Source: Sporosalibacterium faouarense (GTDB taxonomy: Bacteria; Bacillota; Clostridia; Tissierellales; VENL01). Taken from it: a stretch of DNA of 64,000 bases. The stretch lies in the NCBI RefSeq assembly GCF_016765695.1, contig NZ_JAETGO010000089.1, forward strand, positions 124,001 through 188,000. Reading direction: 5' to 3'. Shown one piece after another: positions 1 to 9,476 of this stretch. The translations under genes and the position numbers were made by a program. The notes under the pieces were generated by a model. It searched no databases and was not told the DNA's origin. It worked only from the letters and a program-made list of their open reading frames with translations. Numbering within the stretch: the stretch's first letter is position 1; every line of letters begins with the position of its first letter.

Positions 1-1
1 T

Positions 2-913
2 AAAATAGGAAATGTTATTGCATATAAAAAGGGAAGTATAGAGTCACCTAGAGTAATGGTTGCAGCTCATATGGATGAAGTAGGTCTTATAGTCTCCAAG
101 ATTGAAAAAAGCGGACTTATTAGATTTATGCCAGTCGGAGGTCTAGATAAAAGAGTCTTGGTATCAAAGCCAGTAGTCATTGGAGAAGATAAAATTCCTG
201 GAGTTATAGGAGCTAAACCAATACATCTTCAAAAAGGACCTGAACGTTCTAAAGCTCTTTCATATCAACAGCTTTATATTGATATTGGAGCAAGCAGTGA
301 GGAACAAGCTAAAAGCAACGTAAAGATAGGTGATTATATTGCCTTCGACAGTAAGTACGTGGAATTTGGTAAAGACCTAGTCAAAGCAAAGGCACTTGAC
401 GATAGAGTTGGTTGTAGTATGCTAATAGATTTATTAAAATCTGAAACTAATATATCAATCTATGGTGTATTTACTGTAATGGAAGAAGTAGGACTTGTTG
501 GAGCAGGACCTGCAGCTTTTGAAATTGACCCTGATATTGGTATTGTTCTAGAAGGTACTACATGCTCTGATGTGCCTGATGTTGATAATCATCTAACAGC
601 AACAAAATTAGGTGCTGGACCTGCTGTTTCACTAATGGATAGAACTACAATCTTTAATAAGAAGCTACGTAATACTATTGTTAATTTAGCAGAAGAAAAC
701 GATATCCCATATCAGTTTAGGAGAACTACTTTTGGGGGAAATGATTCAGGTAAGATTCACTTAGCTAAGGAGGGTGCTATAACAGCTACCTTATCAGTGC
801 CTTGTAGATATATTCACTCTCCTATAAGTGTTATGAATAAAAACGATTATAAGAATACAGGGAAGCTATTAAAACTTTTAATAGCAGAAATTGAAAAAGG
901 AGGGCTTATGTAA
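2..913 (+). CDS. M42 family metallopeptidase, 5'-truncated by window edge
   Basis: The reading frame is open from base 2, so the true start lies outside the window; the ATG at 56 is internal. The product is a co-catalytic dinuclear-metal aminopeptidase/glucanase-type peptidase of family M42 (FrvX/YsdC), a cytoplasmic enzyme that trims peptides. Visible landmarks are AHMDEVG (metal His and Asp), LDDRVG (bridging Asp), VMEEVGL (catalytic and metal Glu) and a C-terminal YIHSP (metal His). The stop overlaps the start of a second M42 gene (TAATG), which indicates translational coupling. The family is sure; the substrate is not visible. Confidence 0.93.
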   Translation, partial: KIGNVIAYKKGSIESPRVMVAAHMDEVGLIVSKIEKSGLIRFMPVGGLDKRVLVSKPVVIGEDKIPGVIGAKPIHLQKGPERSKALSYQQLYIDIGASSEEQAKSNVKIGDYIAFDSKYVEFGKDLVKAKALDDRVGCSMLIDLLKSETNISIYGVFTVMEEVGLVGAGPAAFEIDPDIGIVLEGTTCSDVPDVDNHLTATKLGAGPAVSLMDRTTIFNKKLRNTIVNLAEENDIPYQFRRTTFGGNDSGKIHLAKEGAITATLSVPCRYIHSPISVMNKNDYKNTGKLLKLLIAEIEKGGLM

Positions 914-1911
914 TGGAATTCAATGGTAAATTACTTAAAAAGTTAGTAGATACATATTCTCCATCTGGAAATGAAGAAAGAATCAAGGATGTTATCACAG
1001 AGGAAATTAAGGGCCTTGTTGACGAAATAAAAGTAGATGCTTTAGGTAATCTTATCGCTAGAAAAAAGGGAAATGGTAAAAAAATCATGATAGCAGGTCA
1101 TATGGACCAAATAGGACTTATGATAACTGATATCGATGACAAAGGCTTTTTAAGATTTACAAATGTTGGAGGTATTTCTCCTCATATTTCTCTAAATCAA
1201 AGGGTTATCTTTGAAAATGGAACTGTAGGTATTATCCATGTGGAACACATAGAAGATATGAGCAAAATGAAGCTTGATAAAATGTTCATTGATATTGGAG
1301 CAACTAATAAAGATGAAGCTGAAAAGAAAGTAAATATAGGCGATGTTTGTGTTTACCACACTGAATACTATGAAAATGAAAATAGAGTAATGACTAAATG
1401 CTTAGATGATAGAGTTGGATGCTTTATCATGATTGAAGCGTTAAAGAAAATGCAAGATACTGATAATGATGTATATATGGTATTTACTGTGCAAGAAGAA
1501 GTAGGATTAAGAGGTGCTAAGACTTCAGCCTATGGCATTAACCCTGATATTGGTATAGCTATTGATGTCACAGGTACAGGAGATACTCCTAAAGCAAGAC
1601 GTATGGCAGTATCATTAGACAAAGGTACCGCTATAAAAGTTAAGGACAGATCAATAATGGTTCATCCTAAGGTTAAAAAACTTATGGCTGATGTAGCTAA
1701 AGAAAATAATATAAAACACCAATTTGAAGTTCTAGAATATGGTGGAACTGACTCTGGAGCAATTCATCTTACTAGAGAAGGTGTACCATCAGGTGTAATT
1801 TCAATTCCTACAAGATACATTCACTCATCAAGTGAAGTTGCATCTAAGGAAGACATAAACAACTCTATTGAATTATTAATAAAAATAATAGAGAAAAATA
1901 TAGAGCTTTAA
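913..1911 (+). CDS. M42 family metallopeptidase, second tandem copy
   Basis: A complete 332-residue M42 peptidase, of normal family length. Metal and catalytic residues are readable: H63/D65 in GHMDQIG, D165 in LDDRVG, E195-E196 in VQEEVGL and H304 in RYIHSS. It starts in the TAATG overlap with the preceding paralogue, and GGAGG inside that gene's last codons serves as ribosome site. The two copies are clearly diverged paralogues and could form a hetero-oligomer, as the family builds large tetrahedral assemblies; that is inference. A strong terminator follows. Confidence 0.94.
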   Translation: MEFNGKLLKKLVDTYSPSGNEERIKDVITEEIKGLVDEIKVDALGNLIARKKGNGKKIMIAGHMDQIGLMITDIDDKGFLRFTNVGGISPHISLNQRVIFENGTVGIIHVEHIEDMSKMKLDKMFIDIGATNKDEAEKKVNIGDVCVYHTEYYENENRVMTKCLDDRVGCFIMIEALKKMQDTDNDVYMVFTVQEEVGLRGAKTSAYGINPDIGIAIDVTGTGDTPKARRMAVSLDKGTAIKVKDRSIMVHPKVKKLMADVAKENNIKHQFEVLEYGGTDSGAIHLTREGVPSGVISIPTRYIHSSSEVASKEDINNSIELLIKIIEKNIEL

Positions 1912-1933
1912 GCTAAAGTATTTAGATTAAATA

Positions 1934-1977
1934 AACCAAGGTTTAGGTGTTAAAATTAACCTAACCTTGGTTTTTCT
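1934..1977 (+). terminator. Rho-independent terminator after the M42 pair
   Basis: Inverted repeat AACCAAGGTTTAGGT ... ACCTAACCTTGGTT followed by a T run. It closes the M42 operon before the MerR-type gene. Confidence 0.85.
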
Positions 1978-2115
1978 ACATTTTTGACTTAAATACGATA
2001 TTATTCTTATCTATATTATCGAATATTGCTAGAATAAAGGGTTAAATATATGGAGGAAATCTAAAATCTGTGAAGAATAGGAGTATTAGGAATAGTTTTT
2101 TGGAGGTGTATTTAC

Positions 2116-2706
2116 ATGGTTAACCCAGAGAAAGAATATTCGATTTCTGAAGTTGCTGAATTAACTGGCTATCAAGCCCATGTTTTAAGATATTATGAAA
2201 AAGAGTTTGAGCTTGACGTCCCTAGAAATGAAGCCAATCATAGATATTATACCTATAAGGAGATTGAAACCCTTAACTATATAAAATCCTTGCAAGAAAA
2301 GGGTTTTACAAACAAACAGATTAAGTTAATTTTAAACTCACCAGAGATACTTGTTAATGATGATGATGAAGCTGCAATAACTACCCTCTCTAACAGTGAA
2401 TCATTAAGCCCAGATAAAATTGATAGCTTAAAGTCCTACATTAAGGAACTAATAGTACATGAGTTAAAGCCTTTACTTGAAGATAATCAGAAAAGTCATG
2501 AAGAAGCAATAACAGGGCTTAGGGATGAAGTATCTAAGCTAAAGAAAGAGATACAAAGCAAAGAAAGAGATGTATTGCTATCTCAAAATGCCAAACTTAC
2601 TCTTAAAGTAAAGGAAAAATCCTATGAAGTAGCTGAAATGAGAGACAAAATTAAAAGGCTTGAATACTCTAAAAGAGGTATTTTTAGCAAATTATTTAAA
2701 AAGTAA
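2116..2706 (+). CDS. MerR-type HTH protein with C-terminal coiled coil
   Basis: Residues 7-75 form a MerR winged helix: YSISEVAELTGY, then LRYYEKEFEL and NHRYYTYKEIETL. Residues about 95-190 are charged and heptad-like (KLKKEIQSKERDVLL, RDKIKRLEYSK), a long coiled coil with a basic end (FSKLFKK). This layout resembles RacA of Bacillus, which anchors chromosomes during sporulation, and other MerR/coiled-coil DNA-binding proteins. No ligand-binding domain is present. GGAGGTG lies 9 bases before the ATG, and the gene is monocistronic between two terminators. RacA equivalence is only a possibility. Confidence 0.75.
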   Translation: MVNPEKEYSISEVAELTGYQAHVLRYYEKEFELDVPRNEANHRYYTYKEIETLNYIKSLQEKGFTNKQIKLILNSPEILVNDDDEAAITTLSNSESLSPDKIDSLKSYIKELIVHELKPLLEDNQKSHEEAITGLRDEVSKLKKEIQSKERDVLLSQNAKLTLKVKEKSYEVAEMRDKIKRLEYSKRGIFSKLFKK

Positions 2707-2716
2707 TTATTATTAG

Positions 2717-2752
2717 CTCTAAGATGATATGTTCATTTTAGAGTCCTTTTTA
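2717..2752 (+). terminator. Rho-independent terminator
   Basis: CTCTAAGATGA and TCATTTTAGAG form an 11-bp stem (with G-U pairs) followed by CCTTTTTAT, directly after the MerR-type gene. Confidence 0.75.
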
Positions 2753-2933
2753 TCATCTCGAAAGATTACAAAAAATAGCTCTAATGGACCAATAAATAAT
2801 GGATTTGACACTTTTTGAATTCTTATTAGTAATTTATCAATAATTATTTTGTGTAAGATATTAAACTTTGATAGAATAATATTGTATGGTAACAATATTA
2901 TTATGTGTCTATGATATGAATGGAGTGTGTTTT

Positions 2934-4403
2934 ATGAGTTCCTTTACAGATATAGTATTAGATAAAGAGTCAAATCAACATCTATATATACAACTTTACT
3001 CTCAATTAAAAGATTTAATAATTCAAGATAAAATTAAACATCATACTAAATTACCTCCTATTAGAAAAATGGCAGATTTATTAAGTGTTAATAATGTTAC
3101 TGTTGTTAATGCTTATAAGCTTTTAGAACAGGAGGGGTATGTCTATAAAAAGATAGGTAGTGGTACTTTTGTACAAGACATTAGTACAAAAAAACTACAA
3201 AATATACTTATGGATGAAAGTGTAGAGCTATTTGGTGAAGAAAATAATCATCTAGCTACATTAAATCTTGCAAGTACAGCACCTACCCCTGACCTATTTC
3301 CTATTAATGACTTCAAAACCGTTTTAAATGAGGTTTTAGATCGCGATAAGGGTAATGCTTTTGTATATCAAGAAAGTCAAGGCTACCACCCTCTGAGAGA
3401 GTCTATTATGGATTACATTAAAGGTTACGGCATAGAAACTAATATTGAAAGTATCCAAATAATATCTGGTGCTCAACAGGGAATAGATATTCTCGCAAAA
3501 TCTTTACTTGACTATGGTGATGTTGTTTTTACAGAAAGCCCTACATACACAGGAGCTATTGCTGCCTTTAAGTCAAGATCAGCAAATATCATTCAAATTC
3601 CAATAGAAGATGATGGAATAGATATTAAGTCTTTAGAAGGAAAACTAAGAAGCTTAAAACCCAAGTTTGTATATATAATGCCTGTTTTCCAAAATCCAAC
3701 TGGACATTCATATAGTCAAGAGAAAAAAAGAAAGATACTAGATTTAGTAGAAAAATATGATACATTTATCGTAGAAGATGATTATTTGAGCGACTTATCT
3801 TTCTTTGATAAGAGTAATTCTACTCTAAAAGCTATGGATAAAAATAATCGAGTTATTTATATAAAGAGCTTTTCTAAGATTTTTATGCCAGGATTAAGAT
3901 TAGGATTTATGGTTATACCTAATTCTATATATAATGAAGTTTTATCAGCAAAGCATACATCAGACATTTCAACTTCTGGCTTAATGCAAAGAGCTTTTGA
4001 TCTTTATCTCAATAAAGGAAAGTGGCAAAAACATATTAGGTATATGGAAAGTATCTATAAAAGACGCTTCAATGTTTGGATAGATTGCCTAGAGAAATAT
4101 ATCCCAAGGGAGATTACATGGTATACACCAAATGGTGGTTTGAATTTTTGGATGTCTTTACCCCATGGATATTCTTCAAATGATCTATATAAGCTATGCT
4201 CAAAAAATAATATTTTAATTGTACCAGGATCAGTTTTCTATGCAGACCAGAGAGATAGTCAGTTTTTTAGAATTAGCATGGCATCAGTTCATTCAAAAGA
4301 TATAGATAAATCTGTTAAAAAATTTGCTGATATAATCAGAATATTTCTAAAGGACAGTACTAGAAAGCAAATACCTATGGATATGTATACTCCATTTCTG
4401 TAG
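2934..4403 (+). CDS. MocR-type regulator: GntR winged helix fused to PLP aminotransferase fold
   Basis: From the ATG at 2934 (GGAGTG ribosome site; an upstream in-frame ATG at 2886 has none) the protein is 489 residues. Residues about 10-80 are a GntR winged helix (LYSQLKDLIIQ, VNNVTVVNAYKLLEQ, GSGTFVQ). The rest is a fold-type I aminotransferase domain with YIMPVFQNPTGH and the PLP lysine in IKSFSKIFMPGLRLG. MocR proteins such as PdxR and GabR sense PLP or amino compounds and control a neighbouring gene. Here the next gene is a convergent K+ channel, so the target is not evident. Confidence 0.92.
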   Translation: MSSFTDIVLDKESNQHLYIQLYSQLKDLIIQDKIKHHTKLPPIRKMADLLSVNNVTVVNAYKLLEQEGYVYKKIGSGTFVQDISTKKLQNILMDESVELFGEENNHLATLNLASTAPTPDLFPINDFKTVLNEVLDRDKGNAFVYQESQGYHPLRESIMDYIKGYGIETNIESIQIISGAQQGIDILAKSLLDYGDVVFTESPTYTGAIAAFKSRSANIIQIPIEDDGIDIKSLEGKLRSLKPKFVYIMPVFQNPTGHSYSQEKKRKILDLVEKYDTFIVEDDYLSDLSFFDKSNSTLKAMDKNNRVIYIKSFSKIFMPGLRLGFMVIPNSIYNEVLSAKHTSDISTSGLMQRAFDLYLNKGKWQKHIRYMESIYKRRFNVWIDCLEKYIPREITWYTPNGGLNFWMSLPHGYSSNDLYKLCSKNNILIVPGSVFYADQRDSQFFRISMASVHSKDIDKSVKKFADIIRIFLKDSTRKQIPMDMYTPFL

Positions 4404-4416
4404 GTATTTCCTACAT

Positions 4417-5496
4417 TTATATTAATTTTTTAGACGCAATATATATTAAGTGATCCTCTTCTTTTAACACTACATTTCTAGAAGGATTTAAATAAGTTTC
4501 TCCATTTCTAAAAAAACCAATAACTGTTGCATTTATAGAAAGAAATTCTTTTATTATATCTTCGTAACTTTGCCCTATATATTTTGGTTCAATTTCAACC
4601 TCATATATCTCATTTCCATAGGAGTTAGTAATCAACTCCTTAAAGGCTTTATTCACACCTTTGTATAGTACACTTCTTACTAAAATTTTGCTTTCTATTT
4701 GATTGCTTACAATAAAGTCATTAACATTAGCTCTTTCAAAATGGACAACATTTTCATGGTTTATTACCTCTGTAACAAGATAAATATCAGGATTTAATCT
4801 GTCAATAGCAAGACAAGTTAGTACTGATTTTCCATCGGTAAGCTCATCATTATTTTTTTCTTTATCCCCTAATACAATAGCTATTTTTGCTTTTTGAATG
4901 TTTGCTCTAGTCAATACTTTATCATTCCATGGATCGCCTTTTATATATGATATATTCTTACTATCATAAGGATTGCTATCTATCCTATCGATTAATGCAA
5001 TCTTTATATCTTCATCTTCATTTATCAATTCTTCAATAATAGACTTTGACCTAAAATTCCATCCAATAATAACTATATGATTCTCAAACTTAACATCCAA
5101 TAGACCCATTCCTTTCTTTAAATTTTTTTCAACCAAAATAGATGCAACAGAAGCAGTTATAAATCCAAATATCCCAATTCCTATTAACATTACTACCATG
5201 GCTATAATACGGCCTATTGATGTCATAGGATAAATGTCTCCATACCCAACAGTTGTACTTGTAACAAAACCCCACCAAAGTGAATCATCAAGTCCTTTAA
5301 TATTTGGATTTTCAACATGTTCAACTTGATAAAATAGCACTGAGCACAGAACAATGAATACTATAACTATAAGTAAAGATTTGTAGAACTTAGCTGCTAC
5401 CATCGATACATGTATTTTTTTTAAAAATGTGAATAAATTTATAATTTTCAACACCCTCTTAATATGTAATAAATAAAATATATTAGAGTAAAACAA
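4417..5496 (-). CDS. Potassium channel with C-terminal RCK (TrkA-N/TrkA-C) domains
   Basis: A 359-residue protein with one transmembrane helix (KSLLIVIVFIVLCSVLFY), a pore loop carrying the selectivity filter TVGYGD, and a second helix (AMVVMLIGIGIFGFITA). These are followed by a Rossmann RCK domain (HIVIIGWNFRS, KGDPWND) and a TrkA-C-like end (YIGQSYEDIIKEF). The layout is that of MthK/YugO-type gated K+ channels. The listed start is a TTG with no clear ribosome site; TTG or GTG codons about 14 residues in, preceded by AAGAGG, are equally plausible. It is convergent with the MocR gene, with only a small hairpin between. Confidence 0.9.
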   Translation of the reverse strand: MFYSNIFYLLHIKRVLKIINLFTFLKKIHVSMVAAKFYKSLLIVIVFIVLCSVLFYQVEHVENPNIKGLDDSLWWGFVTSTTVGYGDIYPMTSIGRIIAMVVMLIGIGIFGFITASVASILVEKNLKKGMGLLDVKFENHIVIIGWNFRSKSIIEELINEDEDIKIALIDRIDSNPYDSKNISYIKGDPWNDKVLTRANIQKAKIAIVLGDKEKNNDELTDGKSVLTCLAIDRLNPDIYLVTEVINHENVVHFERANVNDFIVSNQIESKILVRSVLYKGVNKAFKELITNSYGNEIYEVEIEPKYIGQSYEDIIKEFLSINATVIGFFRNGETYLNPSRNVVLKEEDHLIYIASKKLI

Positions 5497-5598
5497 GAGA
5501 TTATCTTAAACCACATTTTACAAACCTTTACAAAAATATTTTGATATAAAATATTTTCAATTCCAAAAACTAATAGTGTGACAGGAAAGGAGATATGT

Positions 5599-6372
5599 AT
5601 GACTTCCAAAATGAAAGAAACAGTTTCTTTACCTAAAGAAATATCACTTTATAAAAAGATATATACAGAAAATATTGATCCAATCAAAAAAGAAGTATTT
5701 AGTTTTTTTGAAATTGCTTATATTATGAATAACTCAGAAGCTTTTCCTGTAAAAGCTGATGATTACTATATTTTAAAATATGATGTACAGGAAAGAGATC
5801 AATTATTAGCTGTTTTAGCTATGAGTTATATAGCATATAGGTCCTATCAAGAATACAAAACTAATAAAGTTTTGTTATCAGAAGGTGACCTACTATATAT
5901 TATGAGGTTTATTAATAAATTTTATCAATTTGATGTACCTATAAAAGATAAAAAGAATGAAGGAATTTTATGGATTTATCCTAAGCTTGAAATAAAACGT
6001 TTTTTATCTGACTGTATTTCTACTAATAAACTATCAGAATATTATTTTGACGAAGTAACACTAACTAAACTTATACTAATCATTTCAAGCTTTGTCAGAT
6101 ATGAGTATGATAATGCCGATGAAGATATAGTAAGTGAAATAGAAGCTTTAAATTTTCCAACTTTAGTATTGGCAAATATTAAGTTATATGAAAAAGGTTA
6201 TCTAAGACTAATGGATGAAAGTGAAGGTGTGGGAGTTACATTAAATCATAAAGGAAACAATAGTCATGAAAAAATCTTCACAAAGGATACTGACATTTTG
6301 AAAAAAAGAATAATCTCAGTATTAGAATATTCAGAAGGTAGACGTTTTGAAATGGAAGACTTTATGGACTAG
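5599..6372 (+). CDS. Conserved hypothetical protein, function unknown
   Basis: I do not recognise this 257-residue soluble protein. AAGGAG lies 7 bases before the ATG at 5599, so that start is preferred over the GTG at 5578. It is mixed alpha-helical and acidic at the C-terminus, with no signal peptide, membrane helix or recognisable motif. It is divergent from the K+ channel gene and followed by the promoter of the small Cys-rich gene. Confidence 0.6.
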   Translation: MTSKMKETVSLPKEISLYKKIYTENIDPIKKEVFSFFEIAYIMNNSEAFPVKADDYYILKYDVQERDQLLAVLAMSYIAYRSYQEYKTNKVLLSEGDLLYIMRFINKFYQFDVPIKDKKNEGILWIYPKLEIKRFLSDCISTNKLSEYYFDEVTLTKLILIISSFVRYEYDNADEDIVSEIEALNFPTLVLANIKLYEKGYLRLMDESEGVGVTLNHKGNNSHEKIFTKDTDILKKRIISVLEYSEGRRFEMEDFMD

Positions 6373-6528
6373 ATGGTTCTAATTTTATTAAATTAACATA
6401 AATATAATAGTAAGACAAAGAAATGCAATTTATCTACAACTAACATTCATATTCAGGTTAATTTTACGTAAAATGTATCAATTATTGCAATGTTAGTGTG
6501 GTAATATTGCATTTTTTTGAGAATTTGA

Positions 6529-6557
6529 TTGACATAATCTTCTTATGATGATATAAT
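6529..6557 (+). promoter_or_regulatory. Consensus sigma-A promoter of the small Cys-rich gene
   Basis: TTGACA (6529-6534), a 17-base spacer and TATAAT (6552-6557): a perfect vegetative promoter, 35 bases before the ATG at 6592. It is among the strongest-looking promoters in the window, so the small gene is probably well expressed. Confidence 0.88.
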
Positions 6558-6591
6558 ATAGTTAGTAATAAATATAAGAGGGGGAACGTAA

Positions 6592-6741
6592 ATGAAAAAG
6601 AACTTACTTAATAATGGTAATACCGAGATTACTAGCCGATTAAAAAAATGTGGCGCAATAACTTGTATTCATAATATTGATGGTTATTGCAATAGTGAGA
6701 AATGTGAAATTTACGAAAGGGCATTAAGACAGGAACATTAA
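6592..6741 (+). CDS. Small Cys-rich protein (49 aa), possible metal-binding
   Basis: The ATG follows GAGGGGGAA. The 49-residue product carries four cysteines in its second half, with spacing C-x4-C-x7-C-x4-C (KCGAITCIHN, GYCNSEKCEI), reminiscent of small clostridial zinc-binding or DUF1540-like proteins. It has its own consensus promoter and a terminator pair downstream, so it is an independently expressed small gene rather than noise. The function is unknown. Confidence 0.7.
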   Translation: MKKNLLNNGNTEITSRLKKCGAITCIHNIDGYCNSEKCEIYERALRQEH

Positions 6742-6757
6742 TTATGACATAAGAAAA

Positions 6758-6800
6758 GAGGAAGTATCCACTTCCTCTAACCTAAAAGGTTATTTTTTTT
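6758..6800. terminator. Double terminator between convergent genes
   Basis: Hairpin GAGGAAGT-atcc-ACTTCCTC, then a second hairpin AACCTaaAAGGTT followed by a T run. It serves the small Cys-rich gene on the plus strand and could also stop the aminotransferase transcript from the other side. Confidence 0.8.
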
Positions 6801-6803
6801 TGC

Positions 6804-7997
6804 TTATTTTTGACTATTATAAACTTCCAAACCTTTTTTAATTATCTCCATTGATTTTTTCAAATTATTTTCATTTAATACATAAGATATTCTAACTTCA
6901 TCTTTTCCTAACCCCTTAGTTGCATAAAATCCTTCAGCAGGGGCCATCATTACAGTTTCATTATCTATATCAAAGTCTCTTAACAACCAAACTACAAAGT
7001 CTTCTGCATCTTCTACTGGAAGCTTAGCTATTATATAGAAAGCTCCGTGAGGCTTTTTACAAAGAACTCCATCCATATCGTTTAATGCATTGAATACGAT
7101 GTCTCTTCTTTTTTTGTATTCTTCAACAACTTCTGTAAAGTACTCATCTGTAACACTTACTAAAGCTGCTGCACCAATTTGCTCAATAGTAGGAACACAT
7201 AGTCTACTTTGGCAAAGCTTAAGTATTTGCTTCATTAGGTCTTTATTCTTTGAAGCTATAGAACCAATTCTAGCTCCACATGCACTGTATCTTTTAGAAA
7301 TACTGTCTGTAATAATAACTCTATCAGCTATATCATCTAAATGTGCAAAACTCATGTATTCAAATCCATCATAAACAAATTCTCTATATACTTCATCAGC
7401 AAGTATATATAAATCGTTTTCCTTGGCTATATTCCTAAGCATATAGATTTCTTCTTTTGAATATATAGCACCAGTTGGATTTCCAGGATTGGATAAAACT
7501 ATTGCCTTTGTTTTAGGAGTAATCAACTTTTCAATAACCTCTTTACTTGGCAAATGAAATCCATCCTCAGCTTTTGTAGTTATTGGTACAACATTAACTC
7601 CAGCTGAGTTTCCAAAACCATTATAGTTTGTGTAGAATGGCTCTGGTATCAAAACTTCATCTCCATGATCACATATTGTTAGTAAAGAGAATAGTAAAGC
7701 TTCACTACCACCATTAGTTATTAATATTTCATCCTTATCAAAATGAATATCATATTTTTTATAATATTCAATAAAGCTGTCAATTAGCTCAGGAATCCCT
7801 TGAGAGAAAGAATACGCTAATACATCCTCATCAAAATTCTTAACAGCATCAAAGAAAGCATCTGGAGTTGGAATATCTGGTTGTCCGATATTTAAGTGAT
7901 AAACCTTTTTCCCATTTTTCTTAGCTTCCTCTGCTATTGGAACTAATTTTCTAATAGGTGATTCTTGCATTGATGTAATTCTTTGTGAAAATTGCAT
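6804..7997 (-). CDS. Class I/II PLP-dependent aminotransferase
   Basis: A full-length 397-residue fold-type I aminotransferase of the aspartate aminotransferase class. LNIGQPDIPTP is near the N-terminus, LSNPGNPTGA and ADEVYREF mid-protein, and the PLP lysine lies in SISKRYSACGARIG. The typical small-domain end, HGAFYIIAKLP and EVRISYVLN, is present. AAAAGGAGG precedes the ATG. It probably transaminates an amino acid with 2-oxoglutarate; specificity cannot be read. Monocistronic. Confidence 0.93.
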   Translation of the reverse strand: MQFSQRITSMQESPIRKLVPIAEEAKKNGKKVYHLNIGQPDIPTPDAFFDAVKNFDEDVLAYSFSQGIPELIDSFIEYYKKYDIHFDKDEILITNGGSEALLFSLLTICDHGDEVLIPEPFYTNYNGFGNSAGVNVVPITTKAEDGFHLPSKEVIEKLITPKTKAIVLSNPGNPTGAIYSKEEIYMLRNIAKENDLYILADEVYREFVYDGFEYMSFAHLDDIADRVIITDSISKRYSACGARIGSIASKNKDLMKQILKLCQSRLCVPTIEQIGAAALVSVTDEYFTEVVEEYKKRRDIVFNALNDMDGVLCKKPHGAFYIIAKLPVEDAEDFVVWLLRDFDIDNETVMMAPAEGFYATKGLGKDEVRISYVLNENNLKKSMEIIKKGLEVYNSQK

Positions 7998-8201
7998 TAA
8001 AAAGCCTCCTTTTCATAAATAAATCTCCTTTTTACACTACTATAATAACATAATTCATTTGGAAATAATAGTTACAAAAAACTAAAATTTTTAAGTTCTC
8101 TAATGTAATAATCTTTTCTTATATTAGAAGTTTTATCTAATAAATTACTTTTTATAATTAACATAGATATACTATATATACAAATTTATGTTATAATTCA
8201 T

Positions 8202-8233
8202 TATATTAGAAACTAAGTATATTAGAAACTAAA
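8202..8233. repeat. Tandem 16-bp duplication before the GNAT ribosome site
   Basis: TATATTAGAAACTAAG is followed directly by TATATTAGAAACTAAA, ending at the GGAGG of the next gene. A TATAAT at about 8192 lies upstream, so the duplication sits in the 5' untranslated leader. Probably a slippage product. Confidence 0.7.
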
Positions 8234-8244
8234 GGAGGAATTTT

Positions 8245-8790
8245 ATGAATCAGAATTATATTAGTGACTTAATTTTTGATAATAACAAGAAAGTCGTATT
8301 TCGTTATCTTTCAAAAGAGGATTCTATAAATGAAATAACAATATTATTAAATAAAGCATATAAATCATTGGCAGATATAGGACTTAAATATGTTGCATCC
8401 TATCAAGACGATGACGTAACTTTGTTAAGAGTAAATAATGCATATAGATGTATTATTGGTTTATGGGAAAATAAAATAATCTCAACGATTTCTATATATA
8501 CTCCAAAGCCTTCTGATAACTGTAAATGGTATAGCAATGATTTTGTTGCAAAAATAGGTCAGTTTGCCGTTCTCCCAGAGTTACAAAGATTTGGAATAGG
8601 AAGTAGAATGATGAGTTTAATTGAAGATGAAGCTAAGAAGATGGATGGCATAAAGGAAATAGCTTTAGACACTGCTGAAACTGCTTATCATTTGATAGAT
8701 TACTATAAAAGTAGAAGATATAGATATATTGAGACAATAAACTGGGGTGTCACAAATTACAATAGTGTAGTATTAAGTAAAACATTATAG
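8245..8790 (+). CDS. GNAT family N-acetyltransferase
   Basis: 181 residues with a GNAT core: strand IGQFAVLPELQ followed by the acetyl-CoA loop RFGIGSRMM (Q/R-x-x-G-x-G), then IALDTAETAYHLIDYYKSRRY, the usual C-terminal helix and beta bulge. AAAGGAGG precedes the ATG. The acceptor substrate is unknown. Monocistronic with a terminator at 8851. Confidence 0.88.
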   Translation: MNQNYISDLIFDNNKKVVFRYLSKEDSINEITILLNKAYKSLADIGLKYVASYQDDDVTLLRVNNAYRCIIGLWENKIISTISIYTPKPSDNCKWYSNDFVAKIGQFAVLPELQRFGIGSRMMSLIEDEAKKMDGIKEIALDTAETAYHLIDYYKSRRYRYIETINWGVTNYNSVVLSKTL

Positions 8791-8850
8791 ATTACTAAAT
8801 AAAGAATTACATACTTGAGGATTATTAGAATACTATTCTTCTTATATCAA

Positions 8851-8886
8851 AAAAGTATCCCATATAAACTAAGGATACTTTTTTTA
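8851..8886. terminator. Rho-independent terminator
   Basis: AAAAGTATCC ... GGATACTTTTTTT, a 10-bp stem with a T run, downstream of the GNAT gene. Confidence 0.85.
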
Positions 8887-9062
8887 CTTTACTTAGTATT
8901 GATTTTATTCATATTTATCAAAATAACTAAATAGGATTGATTGCTATGAACTTTTCACCTTATCTAATTCCTACTAATAGAAAATATGTAATTAAATGAT
9001 AATTAGTTTTGAGTAAATGTTTATGCAAATTCAATATGAACTATTTTGGGTTGATTAGAAAC

Positions 9063-9476
9063 TTACTTAGGAGAGTTATGCATAAGCTTATATGAAGTAT
9101 CGTCATCTAAAAAAAATATATCTTCTATTAAATGTGTTCCTGCTGAATTCTCTGTAACCCTAAGCATTAAAGTATTTCTGTTATCATATTTAATAACAAC
9201 ATAATTTTCTACTTGATATCTATTAGAGATATGTGTATTAATTTCTTTAAGAATGTTATTGAAAAAATTTTTATCTTTTACTGAAGATAATTCAATAATA
9301 GGTTCTATAGAATCTTCAGAAACAGCTATGTTTACCCTCCGAGCAATTCTAAAGTCATAACCTAAATCATTCTTTAATAATTGATATTTGCTATAGAAAA
9401 AGAAATTTGATAGGAGTAATAATAAAAATAGTAAAACTATTAAATCTTTTTTTCGAATAAAAACATGTGGTTTCAT
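9063..9476 (-). CDS. Hypothetical single-pass membrane protein
   Basis: 137 residues. A basic start (KPHVFIRKKDL) is followed by one hydrophobic helix (IVLLFLLLLLSNFFFYS), then a predominantly extracytoplasmic polar domain. The family is not recognised. AGGAGGTAAAGGT precedes the ATG at a wide but usable distance. It stands alone between long intergenic stretches. Confidence 0.6.
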   Translation of the reverse strand: MKPHVFIRKKDLIVLLFLLLLLSNFFFYSKYQLLKNDLGYDFRIARRVNIAVSEDSIEPIIELSSVKDKNFFNNILKEINTHISNRYQVENYVVIKYDNRNTLMLRVTENSAGTHLIEDIFFLDDDTSYKLMHNSPK

